A DNA stretch of 29,523 nt, taken from IMG/VR virus record IMGVR_UViG_3300007640_000156, positions 1-29,523 of that record; one strand, 5' to 3'. A program made the translations under genes and the position numbers. Shown here piece by piece: positions 23,162 to 28,528 of this stretch. Origin of the DNA: a virus. Position 1 is the stretch's first letter. Each line of letters starts with the position of its first letter. Below the pieces are notes generated by a model. That model saw only the letters and a program-made list of their open reading frames with translations, was not told where the DNA came from and did no database searches.

Positions 23162-23374
23162 GTGTGCGGACGAACAACCATCACCTGCAAGGTGATGCAC
23201 GACAGCGAGTACTTTCTTGCGGTGAACCCTACGCAGGAGGACCTGCGCGAGGTGGAGCCCGAGAACTTTGACGGCGTACTGCTCGGCGCATACATCGTGC
23301 TGATGGGCGGAGCGGTGCAGTGTCTCGCATCCTTCGACTCCCTTGAGGATGCCCTTGAGTGGCTTGACGACTAA
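23162..23374 (+). CDS. Small early protein, 70 aa
   Basis: GTG start 3 nt after the preceding stop, with GGAG about 9-12 nt upstream. The product has an acidic profile: PTQEDLREVEPENFDGVLLG, then IVLMGGAVQCLASFDSLEDA and LEWLDD. It looks like a compact alpha-beta fold but no family is recognised. It ends 11 nt before the third copy of the shared ribosome-binding site, so it may close the first translational sub-operon. Confidence 0.6.
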   Translation: MCGRTTITCKVMHDSEYFLAVNPTQEDLREVEPENFDGVLLGAYIVLMGGAVQCLASFDSLEDALEWLDD

Positions 23375-23385
23375 CAACCAGACAA

Positions 23386-23399
23386 CGAGAGGTGCTAAC
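23386..23399 (+). promoter_or_regulatory. Shared 14-nt ribosome-binding site, copy C
   Basis: CGAGAGGTGCTAAC ends 1 nt before the ATG at 23401. It fixes that start over an in-frame start at 23392, which would lie inside the site. It is identical to copies at 20461 and 21029 and complementary to 28303-28316. Confidence 0.87.
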
Positions 23400-23400
23400 C

Positions 23401-23844
23401 ATGAAAGTCTTTGTCTACTACAACCTGCACAAATCCTGCTGGTCCGTGAGGGCCAGTGACGGCCCCCTCAAGGGCAAGGTGATTGCCCATGCGGGCAGCG
23501 TGTTCTTGCGTGATGCCACCTTCAAGGTCAGCGAGGCTGGCCGGCAGCGGGTGCTGAAGGAGCAGCGCAAGAACGTACACGCCGGTGTCGAGGGCGAACT
23601 GATGGGCCTATATGAAATCCAGAAGCTCCGCTACGAGTTCGAGGTACCGCAGAGCTTCATGCTCTACGCCACCAACGAGGAGTACGGGCGGGGCTACGTC
23701 AGCTACAACCCCTACCGCGGCCCGCACTTCTACCAGAAGGGCCGGGACCTGGATGTACACAAGGCGGACCTCGTGAACCTGCGCACTGACCGGCGCGTGT
23801 ACGCTCGACACATCACCTACCACCCCAAGTACGCTGCTGCCTAA
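23401..23844 (+). CDS. Conserved phage protein, unknown function
   Basis: 147 aa. It begins MKVFVYYNLHKSCWSVRASD, followed by GPLKGKVIAHAGSVFLRDAT and SEAGRQRVLKEQRKNVHAG. This N-terminal block is familiar from conserved hypothetical proteins of phages of proteobacteria. The middle is rich in aromatic residues (GYVSYNPYRGPHFYQK), and it ends in HITYHPKYAAA. No catalytic motif is evident. It follows ribosome-binding site copy C and is thus a predicted target of the antisense RNA. Its first residues (MKVFV) resemble those of the 58-aa protein at 20477 (MKMFV). Confidence 0.85.
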   Translation: MKVFVYYNLHKSCWSVRASDGPLKGKVIAHAGSVFLRDATFKVSEAGRQRVLKEQRKNVHAGVEGELMGLYEIQKLRYEFEVPQSFMLYATNEEYGRGYVSYNPYRGPHFYQKGRDLDVHKADLVNLRTDRRVYARHITYHPKYAAA

Positions 23845-23871
23845 ACGTACCCACAACTAGGAGATACCCAC

Positions 23872-24804
23872 ATGAGTGACGCTATCACTTACGGCTCGGT
23901 GTGCTCAGGCATCGAGGCTGCCACCGTGGCATGGGACCCGCTCGGGTTCAAGCCGCAGTGGTTCAGCGAGATTGAGAAGTTCCCTTCCGCCCTGCTTGAG
24001 CAGCGGTACCCACACGTTCCCAACCTCGGGGACATGACGGAGATTAAAAATGACGCACGATTCACAACTCGACCTCTTGACCTGCTCGTCGGAGGCACAC
24101 CATGCCAAGCCTTCAGTGTCGGAGGATTCCGCAAGGGGCTGGCTGACCCGCGTGGCAACTTGGCCCTCGAGTACCTCGCACTTGCTGATATGGCTCGGCC
24201 TCGATGGGTCGTGTGGGAAAACGTCGCCGGAGTCCTTGACTCCAACGGAGGACGGGACTTTGGTTCCTTCCTCGGGGCGCTGGGGAAGCTCGGGTATGGG
24301 TGGAGTTACAGGGTGCTGGACTCTCAGTACTTCGGAGTCGCCCAGCGACGTCGTCGGGTGTTCGTTGTCGGACATCTTGGAACGTGGGCCCCTGCCGCCG
24401 GAGTTCTCTTTGACGGAGCGGGCGCTAAGGGGACATCTCCGCCGGTCCCTACGCTTAACCCAACAGGTGCGAGATTTTTTATGCCAGGAAATCGAGCGCG
24501 TGACCACGAGTGGCCCGAGACGTTAGCCGCACGTGACTACAAGGACCCGCAGGTCGTCATCAACGAGGGCACCATCCGCCGCCTGACTCCGGTCGAGTAC
24601 GAGCGGCTGCAAGGATTCCCCGACGACTACACCCGCATCAACTGGCGGGGCCGAGGGGAGGACAAGTGCCCCAACGGTCCCCGCTACAAGGCGCTGGGTA
24701 ACTCAATGGCTGTCCCCGTCATGCGGTGGATAGGCGAACGCATCAAAACCACGGACGCAATTCTCAAGGAGCAAGGTCATGGACGCACCGCGTTATCTGC
24801 TTAG
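23872..24804 (+). CDS. DNA (cytosine-5) methyltransferase
   Basis: 310 aa with the ordered C5-methyltransferase motifs: I VCSGIEAATVAW (residues 10-21), IV GGTPCQAFSVGG with the catalytic Cys near 77, VI WENVAG near 114-119, VIII QRRRRVFVVGH near 158-168, IX RRLTPVEYERLQGFPDDY near 238-255 and X YKALGNSMAVPV near 274-285. All key residues (Cys, ENV, QRRRR, GN) are present, so it should be active. The segment between VIII and IX, which reads the target, is short, and the specificity cannot be told from sequence. In an early phage operon it most likely protects phage DNA from host restriction. GGAG lies about 10 nt before the ATG. Confidence 0.96.
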   Translation: MSDAITYGSVCSGIEAATVAWDPLGFKPQWFSEIEKFPSALLEQRYPHVPNLGDMTEIKNDARFTTRPLDLLVGGTPCQAFSVGGFRKGLADPRGNLALEYLALADMARPRWVVWENVAGVLDSNGGRDFGSFLGALGKLGYGWSYRVLDSQYFGVAQRRRRVFVVGHLGTWAPAAGVLFDGAGAKGTSPPVPTLNPTGARFFMPGNRARDHEWPETLAARDYKDPQVVINEGTIRRLTPVEYERLQGFPDDYTRINWRGRGEDKCPNGPRYKALGNSMAVPVMRWIGERIKTTDAILKEQGHGRTALSA

Positions 24805-25006
24805 CGAAGTACCCAACAACGACGAGGGCAAGGCCTTCATCAAGACACTGCGGCAGCACCTGAACAAGGACCGCTACCGCATCCGACTGAGGGGCAACGC
24901 TCCGCCCAAGGGGGAGTGGCGCAAGTACACCTACGGGGTGCCGCTGTACGCAGCGACGAAGCTCCGTGTGTACGTGGAAGAAATCAAGAAAGGAGGACGG
25001 TCATGA
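24779..25006 (+). CDS. Small basic early protein, 75 aa
   Basis: Overlaps the end of the methyltransferase gene by 26 nt in another frame, with AAGGAG 8-13 nt before the ATG. The product (MDAPRYLLSEVPNNDEGKAF start, then KTLRQHLNKDRYRIRLRGN) is basic and ends in ATKLRVYVEEIKKGGRS. The RYRIRLRGNAPPKG stretch looks like a beta-rich nucleic-acid-binding surface. No family recognised. It ends in an ATGA overlap with the next gene. Confidence 0.65.
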   Translation: MDAPRYLLSEVPNNDEGKAFIKTLRQHLNKDRYRIRLRGNAPPKGEWRKYTYGVPLYAATKLRVYVEEIKKGGRS

Positions 25007-25188
25007 CTGTCGAAGTAATCAAGAAGTTCCGAGTGCTGGCGCTGGGTGAGGTGGTCCAGAAAGGCGACCAAATCTACTGCCCCAACCAGTGCAAGTACAG
25101 GTCGGCTGACGATTGGGCCGGCCAGACACACACCGACACGAGCGGATGGATTCAGTTCATCCGCCCAATTCCTGGAGAAGCAGCATGA
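25003..25188 (+). CDS. Small early protein, 61 aa
   Basis: ATG 25003 has GGAGG 6-10 nt upstream and overlaps the preceding stop (ATGA). The product starts MTVEVIKKFRVLALGEVVQK and contains two Cys in YCPNQCKYRS, then ends WIQFIRPIPGEAA. It is probably a small beta barrel, but no family is recognised. Longer upstream in-frame starts lie inside the previous gene and are rejected. Confidence 0.65.
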   Translation: MTVEVIKKFRVLALGEVVQKGDQIYCPNQCKYRSADDWAGQTHTDTSGWIQFIRPIPGEAA

Positions 25189-25355
25189 ACAACCACATGG
25201 GACCGCAGGGGTACCCGACGACAAACTCCCTGTACCTGTTCAACACCCGTCACCTGCTCGAGATGTGCCCGCTGCGTGAGCAGCAGGAGTGGGAGCTGCG
25301 AGGCTTCTGGTCCGAGCGGGAAAACCAACTGACCATCAAGAGGAGCAAGCGATGA
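25185..25355 (+). CDS. Small early protein, 56 aa
   Basis: ATG 25185 in an ATGA overlap with the previous stop, with GGAG 10-13 nt upstream. The product starts MNNHMGPQGYPTTNSLYLFN and ends basic (ENQLTIKRSKR). It ends in an ATGA overlap with the next gene. No family recognised. Confidence 0.55.
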   Translation: MNNHMGPQGYPTTNSLYLFNTRHLLEMCPLREQQEWELRGFWSERENQLTIKRSKR

Positions 25356-25684
25356 TTACGTACTCACTGAAGCGCACTAAGAAATCCGAATGGTTTCCCT
25401 ACCTCGAAAATGGGATGGACAGATTCGAGTCGCCCGACAAGTCCATCTCTATATGCAGAGCTGGGCTGCGAAGGTACATCGAGCTGCCTACGTACGCCAA
25501 AGAGGTCAGCATCCACTTCGTCAAGAGGCGTAACAACTACACCTTCGAGTTCGAGCCGGCTGGATACAAGACAGGGCGTCTTGTTGAGTATCCCCGTTTG
25601 GCACTTACAGTCTCATTCGAGAAGACGCTGTTCTCCCTGTACAGGCAAGGCTACCGCCACTTTTACTTCACGGTGGGGGCATAG
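25352..25684 (+). CDS. Early protein, 110 aa, beta-rich
   Basis: ATG 25352 (ATGA overlap) with GAGGAG upstream. The product begins MITYSLKRTKKSEWFPYLEN and alternates short strands rich in Tyr, Phe and Arg (EVSIHFVKRRNNYTFEFEPA, then LFSLYRQGYRHFYFTVGA). No Cys cluster or nucleotide-binding motif. It may be a nucleic-acid- or protein-binding beta-sandwich; function unknown. The longer in-frame extension from 25289 lies inside the previous gene and is not used. Confidence 0.65.
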   Translation: MITYSLKRTKKSEWFPYLENGMDRFESPDKSISICRAGLRRYIELPTYAKEVSIHFVKRRNNYTFEFEPAGYKTGRLVEYPRLALTVSFEKTLFSLYRQGYRHFYFTVGA

Positions 25685-25686
25685 CC

Positions 25687-25935
25687 ATGGACGACGACAA
25701 GTGGCTGTTCGCCAAGTGCATCGGCGTGGTGCTCGTCTGGCTCGCCTTCATCGGCTGGCTGTCGTACGCATCGGCGTCCTCTCGTCCACTCAAGGAACCC
25801 GAGCCGCTCGCGCAGTGCCACTGCGTGACCATCGAGTGCCAAGTGTGCCCTGACCCTGACACCACGGTGGACCTGAGGTGGTGCGAGGCACGGCAGTACG
25901 CATACAACTGGAACGGAAAGGAGTGGGCGCTATGA
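25687..25935 (+). CDS. Small membrane-anchored Cys-rich protein
   Basis: 82 aa. One N-terminal membrane helix (KCIGVVLVWLAFIGWLSYAS, about residues 10-29) is followed by a mainly polar domain with CHCVTIECQVC and a later Cys, which could form disulfides or bind metal. With a short charged N-terminus (MDDDKW) it is probably a signal-anchor protein with the Cys-rich part outside the inner membrane. In early operons such proteins may act in superinfection exclusion or host membrane modification; that is inference. It ends in an ATGA overlap with the next gene. Confidence 0.65.
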   Translation: MDDDKWLFAKCIGVVLVWLAFIGWLSYASASSRPLKEPEPLAQCHCVTIECQVCPDPDTTVDLRWCEARQYAYNWNGKEWAL

Positions 25936-26093
25936 CCCAACAGTACCGCGTCAACCTGACGCTTGAAGAGATACAACAACTCGACGACCTGCTGCGCTAC
26001 GAGGAAAAGATACGCGGCAAGTTTGGACGAGTCCGCCGTGAACTGAGGGCTGCCGAGGACGTAGCCCTGACTGACATCAACGAAGGAGAGTAA
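25932..26093 (+). CDS. Small helical early protein, 53 aa
   Basis: ATG 25932 overlaps the preceding stop (ATGA) and has AAAGGAG about 9-15 nt upstream. The product MTQQYRVNLTLEEIQQLDDL followed by YEEKIRGKFGRVRRELRAAE is one or two charged helices, likely a small coiled coil. No family recognised. Two nt separate it from the SWIM protein. Confidence 0.62.
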   Translation: MTQQYRVNLTLEEIQQLDDLLRYEEKIRGKFGRVRRELRAAEDVALTDINEGE

Positions 26094-26095
26094 CC

Positions 26096-26464
26096 ATGAC
26101 TGACAAAACATACCTCAAGCACACCGAAGGACAGAAGCGTAGCCATGCTGTCATCGAGACCTGCCTCGACAACGTCCACGAGAGGCTCAACACTCTCGAA
26201 CGGTTGGCCGGCCTTGACGCTGACACTCCGCCCATCAAGCACAGCAACGACAACCCGCCGGTAATCCAGGAACCCGGTCACAACTCGAACGACATCTACG
26301 TGGCCGGCGACAACGGCGTTGGCTACTGGATTACCAACCTGTTCAGCCGTGACGCCGAGCCTGAGTGCACGTGCCCCGACTTCCAGCATCGACACAAGGG
26401 CAACGGCGGCCAGTGCAAGCACATCCGCAGACTGCGGGAGGTGGTGCGTATCGCCGGCACCTAA
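26096..26464 (+). CDS. SWIM-type zinc-finger protein
   Basis: 122 aa. Residues about 90-109 (CTCPDFQHRHKGNGGQCKH) match the SWIM pattern CxCx(n)CxH, a zinc-binding module used for DNA or protein binding. The N-terminal half is polar with a helix (VIETCLDNVHERLNTLERLA). SWIM fingers usually belong to larger proteins such as transposases or Snf2 helicases; this is a rare free-standing short version. GGAGAG lies about 6 nt upstream. Possible roles are recombination or repair modulation; not proven. Confidence 0.75.
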   Translation: MTDKTYLKHTEGQKRSHAVIETCLDNVHERLNTLERLAGLDADTPPIKHSNDNPPVIQEPGHNSNDIYVAGDNGVGYWITNLFSRDAEPECTCPDFQHRHKGNGGQCKHIRRLREVVRIAGT

Positions 26465-26594
26465 AGTCTGGCAGGGTGTTACCACATATGGTCCTGAGGG
26501 ACACTAAATTCACTTGTGGCATCACCTTTGCTGCACCACAATACAGCAGGGCAGGAGCCGCCTGCTGGGGGAACTCAACGGAAGGAAGTTAGAG

Positions 26595-26879
26595 ATGTCT
26601 TTGTGCGTAATACCTAAACGTGTAGAATTTGCAGTAGTGGTAACGAACTCTCGGCGCTGGGGGCGCTGGGATTACGAGGTTCGTCAGGTCAACGGGTACG
26701 GCCTGCTCGAACTGAGGGCGATGGTGCATGGGGCATACGTCCTCTGCTCAATCCGATTACGGAGAAACGACAATGAATCACCAACAGATACGAGAGGCAA
26801 GGGAAGCTCTCGAAGAAGCGGTAAACACTCTGGGCGATGTACCTATCGTGCAGCTCATAGTGCTCCTCCGCATTGCTGA
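26595..26879 (+). CDS. Doubtful small ORF overlapping the MarR-like gene
   Basis: ATG 26595 with GGAAG about 8-12 nt upstream could give a 94-aa product. The first 60 residues (RVEFAVVVTNSRRWGRWDYE, then VRQVNGYGLLELRAMVHGAY) look protein-like, but the last 35 residues overlap the next gene by 107 nt in another frame and become Arg/Ser-rich, as shadow frames do. It may be a degraded gene or one whose 3' end was overwritten by the MarR-like gene. The 130 nt before it (26465-26594) have no clear gene. Confidence 0.4.
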   Translation: MSLCVIPKRVEFAVVVTNSRRWGRWDYEVRQVNGYGLLELRAMVHGAYVLCSIRLRRNDNESPTDTRGKGSSRRSGKHSGRCTYRAAHSAPPHC

Positions 26880-27120
26880 GGGTGAACTCAAGGAGGAGGA
26901 CCTCGACGGCAACACACTGGCTGACATGTTGCACATCAGCCAAAGCGCAGCATCTCGGCACGTGTCCGCTCTGGGTGAGTGGTCATGGCGCAGAAAACCT
27001 GGGCTGCAGCTAGTAGGTGCAACGCCGGACCTGAACGACAGACGTCGGCTCAAGTTCAAGGTGACACCCAAGGGGAATCGTTTCCTCAAGCGGTTCATCT
27101 CTCTGATACGAGGTAAGTAA
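26773..27120 (+). CDS. MarR-like winged-helix regulator upstream of the integrase
   Basis: 115 aa from ATG 26773 with GGAG 10-13 nt upstream. Residues about 49-67 (LADMLHISQSAASRHVSAL) form a helix-turn-helix with recognition helix SAASRHVSAL, followed by a wing with the MarR hallmark DLNDRRRLKFKVTPKGNRFL (about 89-108). The N-terminal and C-terminal helices typical of MarR dimers are short. It lies 1 nt upstream of the integrase, which suggests control of lysogeny genes or a repressor/excision role. No CI-type repressor is seen in the window, making this the best protein candidate for such control. Confidence 0.8.
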   Translation: MNHQQIREAREALEEAVNTLGDVPIVQLIVLLRIAEGELKEEDLDGNTLADMLHISQSAASRHVSALGEWSWRRKPGLQLVGATPDLNDRRRLKFKVTPKGNRFLKRFISLIRGK

Positions 27121-27121
27121 C

Positions 27122-28126
27122 ATGCGATTGACAACACGCAGTAACGGTATGTTCGTACTGGAATACCGTGACGTAAACGGCACCCGCCGGCGCAAGTCGC
27201 TGGGTACCAAGGACCGCAAGCAAGCCGAGCAGAAGGCCGGTGCCTACCTGCGAGGCGAGCACGTGGATGGAGGTGTGGCCGGAGTGCACACCCTCGAGGA
27301 ATCCTTACGCAACACCTACTCCCGCATCTGGGACAAGCAGAAGGACGCCATGCGGAAGGCCAGCATGGTCAACGCACTGTGCCGTGATATAGGACACTGG
27401 AAGTTGCACGAGGTGACGTACGAGAAGCTCACCACGTGGGCCGAAGAGCTGCACCAAGGGGGCAACTCGGGTGCCACCATCAACCGCAAGCTGGCGTGTA
27501 TCAGCAAGACACTCAACGAGGCGGTGAAGCTGGGTCACCTCAAGGCGGTGCCGGCGATGCCTCGGTACAAGGAGGCACCTCCGAAGGACCGCTACCTATC
27601 CCGCGAGGAGGAACTCAAGCTGCTGAGGGCCACCAAGCAGATGCAGTGGGACTACGCTACCCAGCGGGGTATGCACAACCTGCTCGTGTTCCTGCTGGAC
27701 ACTGGCTGTCGCTTTGGTGAAGCCATGCGGGAGCTCGAGAAGAACCAGCCCACCGGCTTCACCATCACCATCAGTGTCAACAAGGCCGACAAGCCTCGCA
27801 CCATACCGCTCACATCCAGGGCCCGGCAGGCGCTGGTCGAGGGCTGGCCGGTGTGGGATGCCAGCTCTGCAGGCCACCGGTTCAAGAACCTGTGCCGGCG
27901 GGCAGGGACTGAGGGCGTCACGCTGCACACCATGCGGCACACCTGCGCGTCCCGTCTGGTTGCCGGCGGTATGGACCTGTACCGTGTGAGGGATTGGCTC
28001 GGCCACCGCACCATCACCACGACGGAGCGGTACGCTCACCTGAATCCCGACGCACTGAATGAGGGCGTGGCCCTGCTCGAGGCTGCCGGCGTTAATCCTG
28101 AGCCGACTCTCTCACTTGTGAGATAG
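27122..28126 (+). CDS. int: Tyrosine recombinase / phage integrase
   Basis: 334 aa with the complete catalytic set: Arg in TGCRFGEAM (R197), Lys in NKADKPRTIPL (near 221-224), HxxR in LHTMRHTCASRL (H269, R272), His in WLGHRT (H295) and Tyr nucleophile in ERYAHL (Y304). The N-terminal part has an arm-binding-like basic segment (RNGTRRRKSLGTKDRKQAE-like, residues 17-37), then a core-binding helical domain (about 55-150). It starts 1 nt after the regulator, with GAGG upstream. The tRNA half and short repeats just downstream fit its attachment site. Its position before the RNA polymerase gene is as in T7-like podoviruses with integrases. Confidence 0.95.
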   Translation: MRLTTRSNGMFVLEYRDVNGTRRRKSLGTKDRKQAEQKAGAYLRGEHVDGGVAGVHTLEESLRNTYSRIWDKQKDAMRKASMVNALCRDIGHWKLHEVTYEKLTTWAEELHQGGNSGATINRKLACISKTLNEAVKLGHLKAVPAMPRYKEAPPKDRYLSREEELKLLRATKQMQWDYATQRGMHNLLVFLLDTGCRFGEAMRELEKNQPTGFTITISVNKADKPRTIPLTSRARQALVEGWPVWDASSAGHRFKNLCRRAGTEGVTLHTMRHTCASRLVAGGMDLYRVRDWLGHRTITTTERYAHLNPDALNEGVALLEAAGVNPEPTLSLVR

Positions 28127-28185
28127 ACGACGCAACTTTGAGACACCTTGGATTATTCCACTGGTGCAAGCAACTGTGCCAAAGT

Positions 28186-28214
28186 GTGACACAGACGAGC
28201 AGCATGGGTAGAAT
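28186..28214 (+). promoter_or_regulatory. Sigma70-type promoter for the tRNA-like RNA
   Basis: GTGACA (5/6 match), a 17-bp spacer and TAGAAT (5/6 match) predict a start near 28221, about 21 nt upstream of the first base of the tRNA half. This is the best sigma70-type match I found in the window. It indicates that the element is transcribed by the host polymerase, and a short leader would need RNase P processing as for a normal tRNA. Confidence 0.7.
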
Positions 28215-28241
28215 TGTCCCTCTGAAAGCTAGTAAATACAC

Positions 28242-28285
28242 GGGCCTGTAGCTCAGTTGGTTAGAGCAGGGGACTCATAATCCCC
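28242..28285 (+). other. attP: Probable attP core (5' half of a tRNA gene)
   Basis: Forty-four bases with the sequence of a bacterial CAU tRNA gene from base 1 to the end of the anticodon stem lie directly downstream of an intact integrase gene. Tyrosine integrases commonly cross over in tRNA anticodon arms, and GGGGA-CTCATAA-TCCCC is a symmetric core. Carrying the 5' rather than the 3' half is less common; it needs a phage-borne promoter to keep the host tRNA expressed, and one is seen at 28186-28214. Confidence 0.7.
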
Positions 28286-28346
28286 CGCCACACGAGGAGT
28301 TTGTTAGCACCTCTCGCTTCGTGTGCCACTGGGTTACGGGCCCACC
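28242..28346 (+). ncRNA. tRNA-like chimeric RNA presenting an antisense loop
   Basis: 28242-28285 is a flawless 5' tRNA half: acceptor strand GGGCCTG, T8 A9, D stem GCTC/GAGC with GG in the loop, A26, anticodon stem GGGGA/TCCCC and loop CTCATAA (anticodon CAT; tRNA-Met or lysidine-type Ile). CGGGCCC at 28337-28343 pairs with all seven acceptor bases (one G-U) and is followed by ACC. In between there is no T arm; instead a 9-bp stem (28289-28297 with 28317-28325) carries a 19-nt loop (28298-28316). Loop bases 28303-28316 (GTTAGCACCTCTCG) are the exact complement of the ribosome-binding sites at 20461, 21029 and 23386. It is proposed to be an antisense repressor on a tRNA scaffold; not a functional tRNA. 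Confidence 0.7.
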
Positions 28347-28429
28347 TTTCCCAGACCCATTAACCGTGCCCATTCAGGGGTGTGCCACTGTGCCTCTGAC
28401 TGTGCCACGTGTGGGTGTGTCCCATGTGC

Positions 28430-28443
28430 GGGCCCACCCTAGG
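28430..28443 (+). promoter_or_regulatory. GGGCCCACCCTAGG motif before the RNA polymerase gene
   Basis: Second exact copy of the 14-mer found at 18487-18500, again followed immediately by a palindromic stem-loop. It lies 85 nt upstream of the polymerase start, a place where auto-regulation of polymerase transcription would act. Confidence 0.4.
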
Positions 28444-28492
28444 GGGAATGACCACTTAAGAGAATCTTAAGGACCTCTTAAGGATTCCCCTT
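28441..28492 (+). repeat. CTTAAG-repeat stem-loop before the RNA polymerase gene
   Basis: GGGGAAT (28443-28449) pairs with ATTCCCC (28484-28490), extendable by two pairs. Inside are three CTTAAG palindromes at 28455, 28466 and 28477, spaced 11 bp; the first two also form a perfect 7-bp hairpin CTTAAGA-GAA-TCTTAAG. The 11-bp period and palindromic units could bind a protein on one DNA face, or form an RNase III-type RNA structure in the polymerase leader. Confidence 0.65.
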
Positions 28493-28528
28493 ACGTATCC
28501 CCTAAAGACATCCTATGGAGGATTACTG

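Larger units (their letters stand above)
28175..28408 (+). repeat. TGTGCCA(C) repeats flanking the tRNA half, candidate integrase arm sites
   Basis: TGTGCCA occurs at 28175, TGTGCCACT at 28322 and 28381 (part of an 11-bp repeat GTGTGCCACTG at 28321 and 28380), TGTGCC at 28389 and TGTGCCAC at 28401, all in direct orientation. Short direct repeats on both sides of a tRNA-derived core are the usual layout of arm-type integrase sites. Confidence 0.6.
28127..28528. other. Integrase-RNA polymerase intergenic region
   Basis: Four hundred bases without a gene. It contains a sigma70-type promoter (28186-28214), the tRNA-like element and attP (28242-28346), TGTGCCA repeats on both sides, the GGGCCCACCCTAGG motif (28430) and a palindromic stem-loop (28441-28492) before the RNA polymerase gene. 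The segment 28350-28380 shows nothing distinct. Confidence 0.8.

Noticed and set aside
24050-24526. 158-codon + frame inside the methyltransferase gene
   Set aside because: Overlaps conserved methyltransferase motifs in another frame and has no ribosome-binding site.
28242-28346. A complete functional tRNA gene
   Set aside because: Acceptor, D and anticodon arms are canonical but there is no T arm or TTCRA loop; a long hairpin stands in its place.
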